From the NCBI GenBank assembly GCA_964498585.1, contig CAZCHH010000003.1:1-64000 (forward strand): 64,000 bases of DNA, given 5' to 3'. Each line of letters starts with the position of its first letter. The stretch's first letter is position 1. Made by a program: the position numbers and the translations under genes. This stretch comes from JAAYJM01 sp964498585 (lineage in GTDB: Bacteria; Bacteroidota; Ignavibacteria; Kapaibacteriales; UBA2268). The notes under the pieces are model-generated. The model was not told the DNA's origin. It worked only from the letters and a program-made list of their open reading frames with translations, and searched no databases. Positions 7,816 to 16,888 of this stretch are shown in pieces.

Positions 7816-9102
7816 ATGAAGAAAGCAACATTATTCTTTATTCTTGCTATCCTTTTTTCATCGATAAAATCAAACGCTGCTGATGAGATAACAATAGATT
7901 TAGCTCGTTTGTTCAGTAAGGATATTTTTGAGTTAAATGGTCTTCCATATCTTCAGCCACTTGTTGAAACAATGAATGCAACTTCAAATTCACGCTTTTT
8001 CAATCAGGCGTATGTTCCTCAAAAGGTTGATAAGCCCTATTTTCGTTTTGGAATTCACGGAATGCTTGGTTTTGTCCGTGATGATATGAAAACATATAAT
8101 CCTGCTATGCCAGCTGAACCTTTAAATATGGATAAATTAAGCAACTACATTGAATATACACTATTTCCACCGGGTATAAAATCAATAAAAGATACAACTG
8201 GTTTGATTTACTATGCTTTAAAAACAATTTTATATGATGGTATAAGCAGTGGTTCTATTATTATACCAAAAGAAGCTGCAACGGTGCTTGGATTCAAGCA
8301 AGAAAAGTTTTATCTGCCAAACGATACTTTGGTTAATATAATACAGAGGAATCCTGCTTATAACCTGCTTCCGAAGGAAATGCAGGATTCAATATTAAAT
8401 ATAATTAAAGAATTTCCAGAAACATTTTCTCTTCCTGAAGGAGCAAATTTATCTACTTTGATGGCTGCTGTTCCTCAATTTGAAATTGGCTCCTTGTATG
8501 GCACCGAACTGCTTATTCGGTTTATTCCCCCTGTAAATATGGGAAAAAATATCGGAGATTTTGCTTTTTGGGGTTTTGGCTTAAAACATAGTATTTCTCA
8601 GTATTTTATTACAAATCCAAATGGAAATTGTAACGAAAGAGAAATTGATGTGGCTTTTCAAGTTGTTTATCAGGGAACTCATTTAGAAAATACAGTTGGA
8701 GTAACTAATGCAGAACTTAAGGCAGATGCGACTTTTTGGAACTTCAATTTGCAGGCAAGTAAATCTTTCGACTTCGGTATGGATATTTATTCCGGACTGT
8801 CTTTTGAAACTGTTAATATTAATTCTGAATATAAATATTTACTACCTCAGGAAACCCAAGCGCAACTTGGCTTGCTAAGAACCGATAAAGATGAAAATGG
8901 GCACATCATTCGCATTTATCCACCTGAGCCACCCGATTATCCCGGTGATACTAATCCTCAAACTGCAAAAATGATATTCGATGACCAAAATATTAAATTC
9001 ACTTTAGGTTTAGCTAAACAAATAGGGCCTGTCAATATTTTCTTAGATTATAATATTAGCAAATTCAATATTTTCACCGGTGGTATCGAGTATAGATTTT
9101 AA
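7816..9102 (+). CDS. Predicted outer-membrane protein, DUF6588-like
   Basis: Exported protein of 428 residues. The ATG at 7816 is chosen over an upstream TTG because it begins a clean signal peptide (MKKATLFFILAILFSSIKSNAA) and abuts the stop of the preceding small ORF. The start of the mature protein (LARLFSKD ... GLPYLQPLVETMNATSNSRF) and its barrel-like strands, ending in FTGGIEYRF with a C-terminal Phe, resemble the Bacteroidota DUF6588 outer-membrane family; that assignment is from memory and tentative. Middle segments such as GFGLKHSISQYF and LQASKSFDFGMDIYSGL fit transmembrane strands. Function unknown. Confidence 0.65.
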   Translation: MKKATLFFILAILFSSIKSNAADEITIDLARLFSKDIFELNGLPYLQPLVETMNATSNSRFFNQAYVPQKVDKPYFRFGIHGMLGFVRDDMKTYNPAMPAEPLNMDKLSNYIEYTLFPPGIKSIKDTTGLIYYALKTILYDGISSGSIIIPKEAATVLGFKQEKFYLPNDTLVNIIQRNPAYNLLPKEMQDSILNIIKEFPETFSLPEGANLSTLMAAVPQFEIGSLYGTELLIRFIPPVNMGKNIGDFAFWGFGLKHSISQYFITNPNGNCNEREIDVAFQVVYQGTHLENTVGVTNAELKADATFWNFNLQASKSFDFGMDIYSGLSFETVNINSEYKYLLPQETQAQLGLLRTDKDENGHIIRIYPPEPPDYPGDTNPQTAKMIFDDQNIKFTLGLAKQIGPVNIFLDYNISKFNIFTGGIEYRF

Positions 9103-9131
9103 TTTATCTGAAAATTTAGTTAGAATATGTA

Positions 9132-9166
9132 AATTCATCTGATGACTTTAAATCATCAGATGAATT
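9132..9166. terminator. Strong dyad between convergent genes
   Basis: Perfect 14-bp stem AATTCATCTGATGA / TCATCAGATGAATT with a 7-base loop between the outer-membrane protein gene (+) and the Sua5-family gene (-). T runs on either side are weak, so it is a probable but not textbook terminator. Confidence 0.55.
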
Positions 9167-9183
9167 GTTATTGCAAAGTATTT

Positions 9184-9822
9184 TTAAAAACTCACTTTTC
9201 TTTTTAACACTTCTTCAATTTCTTCTATATTAATCACACCCTTTCTCAGAATTTTTGGAGGACTAACGCAAAGAGAAATTATAGTTGATTCTAATGAATA
9301 AGCAGGTAAACCGTCATCAATTATTGCGGCTATCTTACCATTAAATTTACAAAGAATTTCTTTAACAGAATTCATAGCTTTTTCTCCAGAAATATTAACA
9401 GAAGTAGCTGCTATTGGTTTTCCAAATTTCTCAATTAATTTTAAACAAGTATCGTTCTTCGGAAATCTTACTGCTATATTTTCAGTTTCAGGATAATTCT
9501 TAATTTCTTTTCTTTTTTTTAGAATAATTGATAAAGGTCCGGGAAGGAACGCATCAGCAAGAATATAAAACTCTTCTGGTATAGATTCACAAAGCATATT
9601 TGCCATATTTAAATTTGAAATATGAGCAGCGAGAGGTTTTGCCTCTTCCCTGTTCTTTAATTCAAAAATTTTTTTACAGGCATTAATATTAAAAATATCT
9701 GCTCCCAAACCATAAACGGTTTCAGTAGGAAAAACTATTACTTCTCCATTTTGTAGTAGTTCAGTTGCTTTTTCTATTGTTTTTTTTATTTCAATTTCAC
9801 TATTAAAGAGTAAAGTTTTCAT
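9184..9822 (-). CDS. Threonylcarbamoyl-AMP synthase (TsaC/Sua5/YrdC family)
   Basis: Cytoplasmic enzyme making L-threonylcarbamoyl-AMP from Thr, bicarbonate and ATP, the first step of t6A37 modification of ANN-decoding tRNAs. The YrdC fold is evident: FPTETVYGLGADIF, KNREEAKPLAAHIS, LPGPLSIILKK, IAVRFPKN, IAATSVNISGE, and the closing LRKGVI. The start at 9822 (MKTLLFNSEI) is preferred because an upstream in-frame ATG (9852) would add only a Lys/Phe-rich leader. About 212 residues is YrdC/TsaC length, without the C-terminal Sua5 domain. Confidence 0.9.
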   Translation of the reverse strand: MKTLLFNSEIEIKKTIEKATELLQNGEVIVFPTETVYGLGADIFNINACKKIFELKNREEAKPLAAHISNLNMANMLCESIPEEFYILADAFLPGPLSIILKKRKEIKNYPETENIAVRFPKNDTCLKLIEKFGKPIAATSVNISGEKAMNSVKEILCKFNGKIAAIIDDGLPAYSLESTIISLCVSPPKILRKGVINIEEIEEVLKRKVSF

Positions 9823-9899
9823 TATTTCTTTTTTTTTAAAATATAATTTCATAAATTAAATATATTATGAATAAAAATAAAGAAAATAATGAGGAAAAT

Positions 9900-12452
9900 A
9901 TGAAACCAGTAAAAAGTTTTATTGTAACTGCCCACTTACCAGAGAATCTATCAAAGCTTAAAGAATTGGCTTATAACTATTGGTGGTGTTGGAATTCTGA
10001 CGCAAAGGAACTATTTATAAGAACAAACCGTTCGCTTTGGGAAGAAGTAAATCACAATCCAGTGCTATTAATCAATAAATTAAGTCAGGAACAATTAAAA
10101 GAGCTTTCTGAACAAGCAGATTACACTAGTTTCATTGATTATATTTATGAAAAATTTCAAAAGTACATAAAAGCAAAAACCTGGTACCAAACCCAAAACA
10201 ACAGTTCAAAAGGCGTTATTGCTTATTTTTCAACAGAATATGGAATTAACGAAAGTTTTCCAAATTATTCCGGTGGCTTAGGAATTCTATCCGGCGACCA
10301 TTTAAAATCTTCAAGTGATTTAGGGCTGCCGCTTGTAGGAGTTGGGCTTCTATATCAGCAGGGATATTTCAGACAACACTTAACCCAACATGGCTGGCAA
10401 ACTGAAATATATTCTGATAACGACTTTTTTTCGATGCCACTAATACTTCAACGTGATTCTTCGGGTAACCCAATTTTAGGAGAAGTCGATTTACCGCTTG
10501 GCAGATGCTATTTCCAAATATGGATGCTTAAAATAGGAAGAGTCCCTCTTTATCTAATTGATACTAATATTGACCAAAACTCAAATCAAGATTACAAAGA
10601 CATTACAAATGCGCTTTATGGTGGCGACAGAGAAACAAGGATTCAGCAGGAAATTGTTCTTGGTATTGGCGGAATGCGAGCTTTAAAGCAACTGGGAATC
10701 GTTCCCGAAGTAGTTCATATTAACGAAGGACACGCTGCATTTGCTCTTCTTGAAAGAGCACGAATGTACAAAGAAAAATTCAATATTGACTTTCGTTCTG
10801 CAAAGCAAATTGTTAAAACAAGTTCAATTTTTACTACACATACTCCCGTTCCAGCCGGTAATGAAACATTTAAAGTTGATAAGATTGATACTTATTTTAG
10901 TAAATATATAAATGAATTAGGAATTACGCGAGAAAACTTCATCGAACTTGGACAAACAAATGGTTTCAATAGTAATGAAGATTTTTCTATGACAATCGTA
11001 GGACTTAAACTAACTTCATACCACAATGGAGTTAGTAAACTTCATGGCAATGTTGCAAGAAAAATGTGGAAAAGTATTTGGAAGTGTTTTCCTGATGATG
11101 AAGTCCCGATTAAATCTGTTACAAATGGAATCCATACTATGACCTGGGTTGCACGTGAATTTTCAGAATTATTTGACAGGTATTTAACTCCAAGATGGAG
11201 AACTGACTCGGACAATCAGGAATTATGGGAAAAAATTGAAACAATTCCAGCGGAAGAAATTTGGCGTGAAAAACAAAGACGGCGTATTCGCTTGGTGCTT
11301 TTTGCACGTCAATACCTTCAAAGCAAACAAAAGCAATTTTTAGTGCCAGAACAAATTTCTCAAATTAATAATTATTTAGACCCTGAAGCTCTTACTATTG
11401 GATTTGCACGCCGTTTTGCTACATACAAACGTGCAATGCTGCTTTTCAAGGATATGGACCGGCTGTATAAAATCCTGACTAATCCTGAACGGCCTGTTCA
11501 AATTATTCTTGCTGGCAAAGCTCATCCACACGATACTCAAGGAAAGGAAGCAATCCAAAGTATAATACACAAAATAAGGACTTATCATTTGGAAAAGCAT
11601 ATTGTTTTCCTTGAAGATTACGATATGGTAATTGCACGCTTTATGGTTAAAGGATGCGATGTGTGGCTTAATACACCTATCAGACCTATGGAAGCAAGCG
11701 GAACAAGTGGAATGAAAGCTGCGCTTAACGGAACATTAAATTTCAGTATTCTCGATGGATGGTGGGACGAAGCTTATAATGGGTCAAACGGTTTTTGCAT
11801 TGGACGTGGCGAGGAATATACTAATTACGAAGAACAGGAAATTATCGAATCAGGCGCACTTTATGACGTCCTCGAGCAGCAAATTATTCCTATGTTTTAT
11901 TATAGAAAACAAGGTAACCGACTCCCCGATAAATGGGTTGCTTTTATGAAGAATAGTATTAGTACTATTGCAGGTAATTTTTCTTCTCAAAGAATGGTTA
12001 AAGATTATTCTAATGTTTTTTATATTCCAGCTCTAAAAAATTATCAGAATTTAATTTCAAACAACGGAGCCAAAGCTGTTAAGCTAAAAGAATGGAAAGA
12101 TACAATCAGGAATCAATGGGATACTGTTGATATTATTTCTGTGGAAATGAAAGAAAACGGTGAGTATTACGTTGGGAAGCCCATTAGTGTTCAAGCTATA
12201 GTATCTTTGGGAAATTTAACTACTGATGATGTAGATGTGCAAGTATATTACGGAACTGTTAATTCAAATAATGAAATTGAAAAACCTAATTTCGTCTCTC
12301 TCAATCTTAGTAAATCACAGGGAAATATTCACAATTATGAAGGAACTTATATTTGTTCTGATACAGGCAAGCAAGGTTTCACAATCAGAGTATTACCAAA
12401 ACACCCATTAATAGTGGATTCAACTGACTTATATCGTTGCTGCTGGGCGTAG
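9900..12452 (+). CDS. glgP: Alpha-glucan (glycogen/maltodextrin) phosphorylase, DUF3417 type
   Basis: PLP-dependent phosphorylase releasing glucose 1-phosphate from alpha-1,4-glucans. The N-terminal DUF3417 domain (LPENLSKLKELAYNYWWCWN) marks the AgpA-like branch. The GT35 core follows with YFSTEYGINESFPNYSGGLG, HINEGHAAFALLERAR and FTTHTPVPAGNE. The PLP lysine lies in EASGTSGMKAALNG (Lys617 counted from the upstream ATG). The final ~100 residues form an Ig-like domain typical of this branch. The start is placed at 9900 because GAGGA lies just upstream; an in-frame ATG at 9867 has no such site. The gene is divergent from the Sua5-family gene. Confidence 0.93.
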   Translation: MKPVKSFIVTAHLPENLSKLKELAYNYWWCWNSDAKELFIRTNRSLWEEVNHNPVLLINKLSQEQLKELSEQADYTSFIDYIYEKFQKYIKAKTWYQTQNNSSKGVIAYFSTEYGINESFPNYSGGLGILSGDHLKSSSDLGLPLVGVGLLYQQGYFRQHLTQHGWQTEIYSDNDFFSMPLILQRDSSGNPILGEVDLPLGRCYFQIWMLKIGRVPLYLIDTNIDQNSNQDYKDITNALYGGDRETRIQQEIVLGIGGMRALKQLGIVPEVVHINEGHAAFALLERARMYKEKFNIDFRSAKQIVKTSSIFTTHTPVPAGNETFKVDKIDTYFSKYINELGITRENFIELGQTNGFNSNEDFSMTIVGLKLTSYHNGVSKLHGNVARKMWKSIWKCFPDDEVPIKSVTNGIHTMTWVAREFSELFDRYLTPRWRTDSDNQELWEKIETIPAEEIWREKQRRRIRLVLFARQYLQSKQKQFLVPEQISQINNYLDPEALTIGFARRFATYKRAMLLFKDMDRLYKILTNPERPVQIILAGKAHPHDTQGKEAIQSIIHKIRTYHLEKHIVFLEDYDMVIARFMVKGCDVWLNTPIRPMEASGTSGMKAALNGTLNFSILDGWWDEAYNGSNGFCIGRGEEYTNYEEQEIIESGALYDVLEQQIIPMFYYRKQGNRLPDKWVAFMKNSISTIAGNFSSQRMVKDYSNVFYIPALKNYQNLISNNGAKAVKLKEWKDTIRNQWDTVDIISVEMKENGEYYVGKPISVQAIVSLGNLTTDDVDVQVYYGTVNSNNEIEKPNFVSLNLSKSQGNIHNYEGTYICSDTGKQGFTIRVLPKHPLIVDSTDLYRCCWA

Positions 12453-12534
12453 GTATTAACGAAGGTCATCTCTGATGAATTTTTATTTCCATTCATACTA
12501 ACAGCAAACTGTTAGCATTTAATTTCTCATCAAA

Positions 12535-12563
12535 CTCCTTCCCAAGTGCAACTCGGGAAGGAG
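12535..12563. repeat. Family C hairpin after glgP
   Basis: Palindrome CTCCTTCCCAAG-TGCAA-CTCGGGAAGGAG, with AAAATTTTTT following. It lies 83 bases after the phosphorylase stop and could work as a terminator despite the intervening A residues. Confidence 0.65.
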
Positions 12564-12896
12564 AAAATTTTTTCATTTGTATTAAAATTCTTACCGATTA
12601 ATTAATTGAGGATTTCAAAATAAGAGAACTTATATTAAGAATATAACTGAACTTAAAAATTCCCTTAATTATTCCATTTTTTACCAGTATTTTTTTCTAT
12701 ATTTATATGAATTCTGTTTCTATTGCAATGATTCATTCAATTCAAATACTATTTACATCTTTCATTTTATTATTATTATTAATTATTTCTTTAATAATTT
12801 TAATATATTTATTCATTTATTTATTTAACGTATAAATTTATTTAGTTATCGTATTGATTTTATTTATTAAAATATATATTCTTTAATTAATTTAAT

Positions 12897-13117
12897 TACT
12901 ATTTTGATTGATTGAATCACTACTTTGAATAATTATATTACTACTTTGATTAATTTAATTACTACTTTGATTAATTTAATTACTACTTTGATTGATTTAA
13001 TTACTACTTTGATTAATTTAATTATTACTTTGATTGATTAAATCACTACTTTGAATAGTTAAATTACTACTTTAAATAGTTAAATTACTACTTTAATTAA
13101 ATTAATTACTACTTTAT
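12897..13117. repeat. 21-bp tandem repeat array (about 10.5 units)
   Basis: Exact 21-bp periodicity from 12897: units begin TACTACTTTGATTAA or CACTACTTTGAATA, at 12918, 12939, 12960, 12981, 13002, 13023, 13044, 13065 and 13086. Central units are identical and outer ones diverged. Frames are interrupted by stops, so it is non-coding. The rest of 12453-13295 is extremely AT-rich with no other feature recognised. Confidence 0.9.
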
Positions 13118-13295
13118 ATATTGAAGCAGTGAAATTTTCAAAGAAAAATCAAAAAAATAAAAAATAATTATTCAGGAATAAAAATAAATTATTAATTTTA
13201 TCAATATAATTATGAATATTATTAATTTGGTAATAAAATTTAATAAAAACTTTTTCAAAATTCAGTAAACAAGCAACTTAGCAATAGGTTTTATA

Positions 13296-14174
13296 ATGAA
13301 AAAACAAGTGCAATATTCATTTTATTTATTTGTTGTATTAACAATAATTAATTCTCTTTTTCTTTCATGCGACAGGCAAAAGCAAGACCCAAAAGAAGAG
13401 TTAATAAACAAATATGATACCTTGCTCACTGATGAAAATTTTAATTATTTAATCAATACTCAGGATTTTATTGAATATTTTTTATTGCTAAAAAAACAGA
13501 ATGCAATCTATAATGATTCTCTTGCAAAGCCAACAGTATTTGAGCAAGCATCTTCAAGAAAAACAATGCTTCTTCGTTTTGGAATACTTTGCTCAGATAT
13601 TGCATACAAGCGAATTGTAGGTGAGAAAAAGACTTTGCCGGAATACGGCAAGCTTTTTCAAAAATATGTTAATGAGTTAAATATTAAATCATTTTTTAAT
13701 ATTAATTACAATAGTTTTTTTCATATTTTATCTACTCAGGAAATTACTGATTCCCTTTTATCTGAATTATTAAAAAAAATAAGAGACGAAAGAAAACTAA
13801 TGTTTGAAAAGGCAAAATTGATAGATTTGGATTTCATCGTCTATTATACACTCGGAGCTGCTTTGGAGCAAAGTTATTTTACTGTTAAATCCATTCTTAG
13901 CGACAAAACAAATTGCTATTTAGCAAAAATAATTGAGCAAAATAAGTTATTAGACAAAACCAACACATTTTCTTCCTGGAAATTTTTAAAAATTACAAAT
14001 GAATTTGTTTCGGATAATCCTAGATTAATTGAATTTAAAAAAGAAATCAGTAAAGCAAAAAGCATTTATGATATTATTCTTGATAGAATTGAAAATGGTA
14101 AAGATTTTACAATGCAGGATATTCTTGATTTAGACAAGTTCATTACTTTATATAGAAATGAAATATTAAATTAA
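13296..14174 (+). CDS. Lipoprotein, first of a duplicated pair
   Basis: Predicted lipoprotein of 292 residues with lipobox LFLSC (Cys about residue 25) followed by a charged linker. The mature part looks all-helical. It aligns along its length with the next gene: shared patterns are ELI-x3-DTLL, the segment around FILCSDIAY/FGMLCSDIAY with a conserved Cys, KLF-x2-YV-x2-LN, and TLGAALEQ versus TIGNAIEQ. No family was recognised. It is the first gene of a + strand block running to 17869. Confidence 0.7.
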   Translation: MKKQVQYSFYLFVVLTIINSLFLSCDRQKQDPKEELINKYDTLLTDENFNYLINTQDFIEYFLLLKKQNAIYNDSLAKPTVFEQASSRKTMLLRFGILCSDIAYKRIVGEKKTLPEYGKLFQKYVNELNIKSFFNINYNSFFHILSTQEITDSLLSELLKKIRDERKLMFEKAKLIDLDFIVYYTLGAALEQSYFTVKSILSDKTNCYLAKIIEQNKLLDKTNTFSSWKFLKITNEFVSDNPRLIEFKKEISKAKSIYDIILDRIENGKDFTMQDILDLDKFITLYRNEILN

Positions 14175-14198
14175 TTATTTTTATTAAAGGAAATTATT

Positions 14199-15065
14199 AT
14201 GTTTTTATTTTCAAAATCAAATTTAATAACATTCATCATTTTAACTTCTATTCTTTGTATTCTTTTTTCCTGCAGTAAGCAGGAACCAGAGCCGAAAACA
14301 GAATTGATTGAGCAATTTGATACTTTACTAAATCAGGAGCATATAACACATTTAGAAAAAGCCATAGACTTTATGGAATTTTTTATTTATTTAAAGAAAA
14401 TTGATGTTCCTTTTTCTGATTTAGTTGCAAAACCTGAGCAATACGAAAAATCTACAGACAGGCGAAATAAAATAATCCGATTTGGTATGCTTTGTTCTGA
14501 TATTGCATATATGAAAATTGTTGGTGGTTTAGCTCAAACTCCTCTTTACGATAAACTTTTTGAAAGATATATTAAAGATTTAAATTTAACTTCTATTATG
14601 AAGAATTCTTTTGAGGAATATAAAAATATTATTCAAAAAAAAGATTTATCTGAGAGTTTATTCGAAGATTTAAAAGAGAAATTACGTATGGACAGAGTTA
14701 TCTTTGTGAACAAGACTAAAGATTTAGATGATGTTTTTTTGATTTACTTTACCATTGGTAATGCAATTGAGCAGCTATATTTGCTGGAAACTTTAAAAAA
14801 TGATAGCCAATACAAAGAAAAAATCAAGAAAATCAATGATTATATAAAAGCAAATGGTGCTCCAATTCCATATTTATTTAATGATATTTGGAACAGCCAG
14901 TTCAAAGATGCACCACATCAAATATGTCACGAATATGTTTTGAAAGTAAAACCAATTTATCAGATTATTTTAAATAAAATCAAGGACCAAACAGATTATA
15001 CTGATGAAGAATTGCTTTTTATTAGTAAAAAAACATCTGAATTAAGAAGTGAATTTCTGAAATAA
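14199..15065 (+). CDS. Lipoprotein, second of a duplicated pair
   Basis: Lipoprotein of 288 residues with lipobox ILFSC and an AAAGGA ribosome-binding site. It is a diverged tandem paralogue of the preceding gene, 24 bp away, with matching segments RFGMLCSDIAYMKIVG and FTIGNAIEQ. The conserved Cys in the mature domain (LCSDIAY) is kept in both copies, suggesting structural or ligand importance. Function unknown. Confidence 0.7.
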   Translation: MFLFSKSNLITFIILTSILCILFSCSKQEPEPKTELIEQFDTLLNQEHITHLEKAIDFMEFFIYLKKIDVPFSDLVAKPEQYEKSTDRRNKIIRFGMLCSDIAYMKIVGGLAQTPLYDKLFERYIKDLNLTSIMKNSFEEYKNIIQKKDLSESLFEDLKEKLRMDRVIFVNKTKDLDDVFLIYFTIGNAIEQLYLLETLKNDSQYKEKIKKINDYIKANGAPIPYLFNDIWNSQFKDAPHQICHEYVLKVKPIYQIILNKIKDQTDYTDEELLFISKKTSELRSEFLK

Positions 15066-15161
15066 GAAAATGCAATTTTTTGTAAATCTTTCATATTTGT
15101 CCTTCGCTCATAATGAGAAATAAATATCTTTAAAATATAGCAATTATACAAAGGAATTTCT

Positions 15162-15353
15162 ATGGGAGCAAAATTAACACAGTTCTACGAAGAAGCTAAG
15201 AAAATCGGTGGTATAAAAGCTCAGATGCGTATGGCTATTCTAACAAAAATGCCGAGTACTCAAGCTTCAATATCACCTGATTCTCAAGAAAATATTAATA
15301 TTTTCCAAAATGCTTTAAATGAAATTAAAAAAGAAAGTGGGAGAATAATATGA
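15162..15353 (+). CDS. Small conserved-looking protein opening the V4R operon (63 aa)
   Basis: A 63-residue soluble, mainly helical protein (LTQFYEEAKKIGGIKAQMRM and a charged helix ending NALNEIKKESGRII). A good ribosome-binding site (AAAGGA) lies before ATG. The stop overlaps the ATG of the next gene (ATGA), so the two are translationally coupled. No domain was recognised; context suggests a partner of the two V4R-like proteins. Confidence 0.65.
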   Translation: MGAKLTQFYEEAKKIGGIKAQMRMAILTKMPSTQASISPDSQENINIFQNALNEIKKESGRII

Positions 15354-15877
15354 GTAGAGTTCTAAAACAGGAATTTATTATCGAAAGATTTTTCGATGCT
15401 AACAATAAAAGGCACTATTTAAATGGTGAATTAAGCGTTCTGCACTGCCACCATTACGCTGTGCTTTATACTCAACTTGCTCTTGATGCAAAAGAAACGA
15501 AAATTATAAGTGAGGTTGCCGAAGAGACTTTTTATAAAGTAATAACAGAATATTTCCAAAAGCATCAGATCAATAAATTAGAAGACAGAATAGCAATAGC
15601 TTCGGAATATTATTCTGTAATTGGATTAGGACAATTGATAGTAAAATTTGCCGGCTTAGATTCTGGCATTGTAGAAGTTCCGGTTTCTCATATTGATGCT
15701 GGCTGGAGAAGGAAATGGGGCGATTATGATAAACCAGTTAATTATATAACAGCTGGTTTTATAAGTGCTATGTTTTCTGCAATTTTCGATAAGCCCTTAT
15801 TCTACTTTAAAGTTGTTGAAACAAAAAGCATAGTAATGGGAGATAAAGTTTCTTTTTTCAAAATTAATCATTTATAG
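15350..15877 (+). CDS. V4R-like ligand-binding domain protein
   Basis: Cytoplasmic protein of 175 residues preceded by a GGGAG ribosome-binding site. Its C-terminal half has the layout of V4R (4-vinyl-reductase) small-molecule-binding domains: GWRRKWG, then VNYITAGFISAMFSAIF, then FKVVETKSIVMGDKVSFFKI, corresponding to the usual E-x2-C-x3-G-D-x2-C-x-F ending with both Cys replaced. The N-terminus contains LHCHHYA, a possible metal or heme site. The family call rests on pattern only. It shares the same general layout as the next gene. Confidence 0.5.
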   Translation: MSRVLKQEFIIERFFDANNKRHYLNGELSVLHCHHYAVLYTQLALDAKETKIISEVAEETFYKVITEYFQKHQINKLEDRIAIASEYYSVIGLGQLIVKFAGLDSGIVEVPVSHIDAGWRRKWGDYDKPVNYITAGFISAMFSAIFDKPLFYFKVVETKSIVMGDKVSFFKINHL

Positions 15878-15886
15878 GAGAATGAT

Positions 15887-16489
15887 ATGGCTATAGATAG
15901 AAAGAAAATCATTGAAGAAATGGCTAAAGTTAGCGTAGAAAGCAATGAAGAAGGTATTATTGAAGCTTTCAATGTGATGGTAAATCAACTACCAGCAGTA
16001 TTTTGGAACTCATTTGCCGAACGTCTTACAAGGAAATCATCTCCGGAAATGATGGAAGCAACTGAATTTTTACTTGTTAATGCTGCACGTGAATGTGGCT
16101 ATCATACTGGCTATGGAATTATTACTTCTGAAGAGTGGAAAAGATTAGTTGCTCCAATGATTGATAAAACTCCAAAAGATATTTTGCATGGTGCTTATGC
16201 TGTAATTTCAGCTTGGGGTTGGGCTAATGCTGAGATTGTTGAACTCCTTCCCGGAGAAAAAATGGTTATTCGTGCTTATAATTATTACGAATCCGATGTT
16301 GTTAAGTACGGGAAATCAGATAAAATGAACGCATATATGATTCGTGGAATTTCTGCTGCTTTTATGGCTTTAGCTTATGCAGGCGAATATTCTCCTAAAG
16401 ATACTAATAAACTTCATGCTTTTAATTGCCAACAGATTAAAGGTATTGAATGTGGTGATGATTACGGAGAATTTATCGTTACAAAGTAA
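15887..16489 (+). CDS. Second V4R-like protein
   Basis: Protein of 200 residues with an AGGAG site, 9 bp after the previous gene. It has a helical N-terminus and then a V4R-like region: ECGYHTGYGIITSEEW, HGAYAVISAWGWANAEI, MIRGISAAFMALAYAG, and the ending IKGIECGDDYGEFIV. Cys residues in LHAFNCQQIKGIEC could be ligands. Together with 15162 and 15350 it forms a three-gene operon. The presumed role is sensing or binding a small hydrophobic or redox ligand; no output domain is fused. Confidence 0.5.
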   Translation: MAIDRKKIIEEMAKVSVESNEEGIIEAFNVMVNQLPAVFWNSFAERLTRKSSPEMMEATEFLLVNAARECGYHTGYGIITSEEWKRLVAPMIDKTPKDILHGAYAVISAWGWANAEIVELLPGEKMVIRAYNYYESDVVKYGKSDKMNAYMIRGISAAFMALAYAGEYSPKDTNKLHAFNCQQIKGIECGDDYGEFIVTK

Positions 16490-16888
16490 TATATTACTAA
16501 TTACATCTTTACATTTATTTGTTATTTTTTTTAATTCATTACTGAAAAATTGGTCTGGACTGGATGATAATTTTAGAACTTATAAATAAATTTAAGAGTT
16601 ATTTTAAAAATGCAACACTGAGTAATTGAATATGGCAACTAAATGCGATATTGTTCTTTATGAAGTAAATCTCCTAACACCTTTATTTTAATTATATTAT
16701 CTGATATTTTGTTTTACTTTTAATTTATTTTGAGTTTCCAAAAGTTTGGAAACTAAGAGAAAGTTTAGTATTTTTATAATTAATTTTGTATCAATAATCC
16801 TAAATCATTTTTTGATATTGAATTAATTTACATTTCAAAATAATGTTAAGTGAAAATTATAAGTTATTAATTTAAAATTAGCTTAAAT
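16490..16888. other. Non-coding gap with one short dyad
   Basis: About 400 bases without a convincing gene. The only structure seen is a perfect dyad AGTTTCCAAA-AG-TTTGGAAACT at 16733-16754, which could be an operator or weak terminator. A short ORF overlapping the end of the V4R gene is in an alternative frame and was not accepted. Confidence 0.5.

Noticed and set aside
7625..7831. 68-codon ORF on the minus strand opposite the 58-codon membrane-protein gene
   Set aside because: The + strand frame has a strong ribosome-binding site and coupling to the next gene; the antisense frame has neither.
12897..13117. Possible CRISPR-like array
   Set aside because: Units are contiguous 21-mers without unique spacers, and no cas gene is in the window; it is a simple tandem repeat.
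16377..16589. 70-codon ORF overlapping the end of the second V4R-like gene
   Set aside because: Alternative frame of the V4R gene plus AT-rich spacer, no ribosome-binding site.
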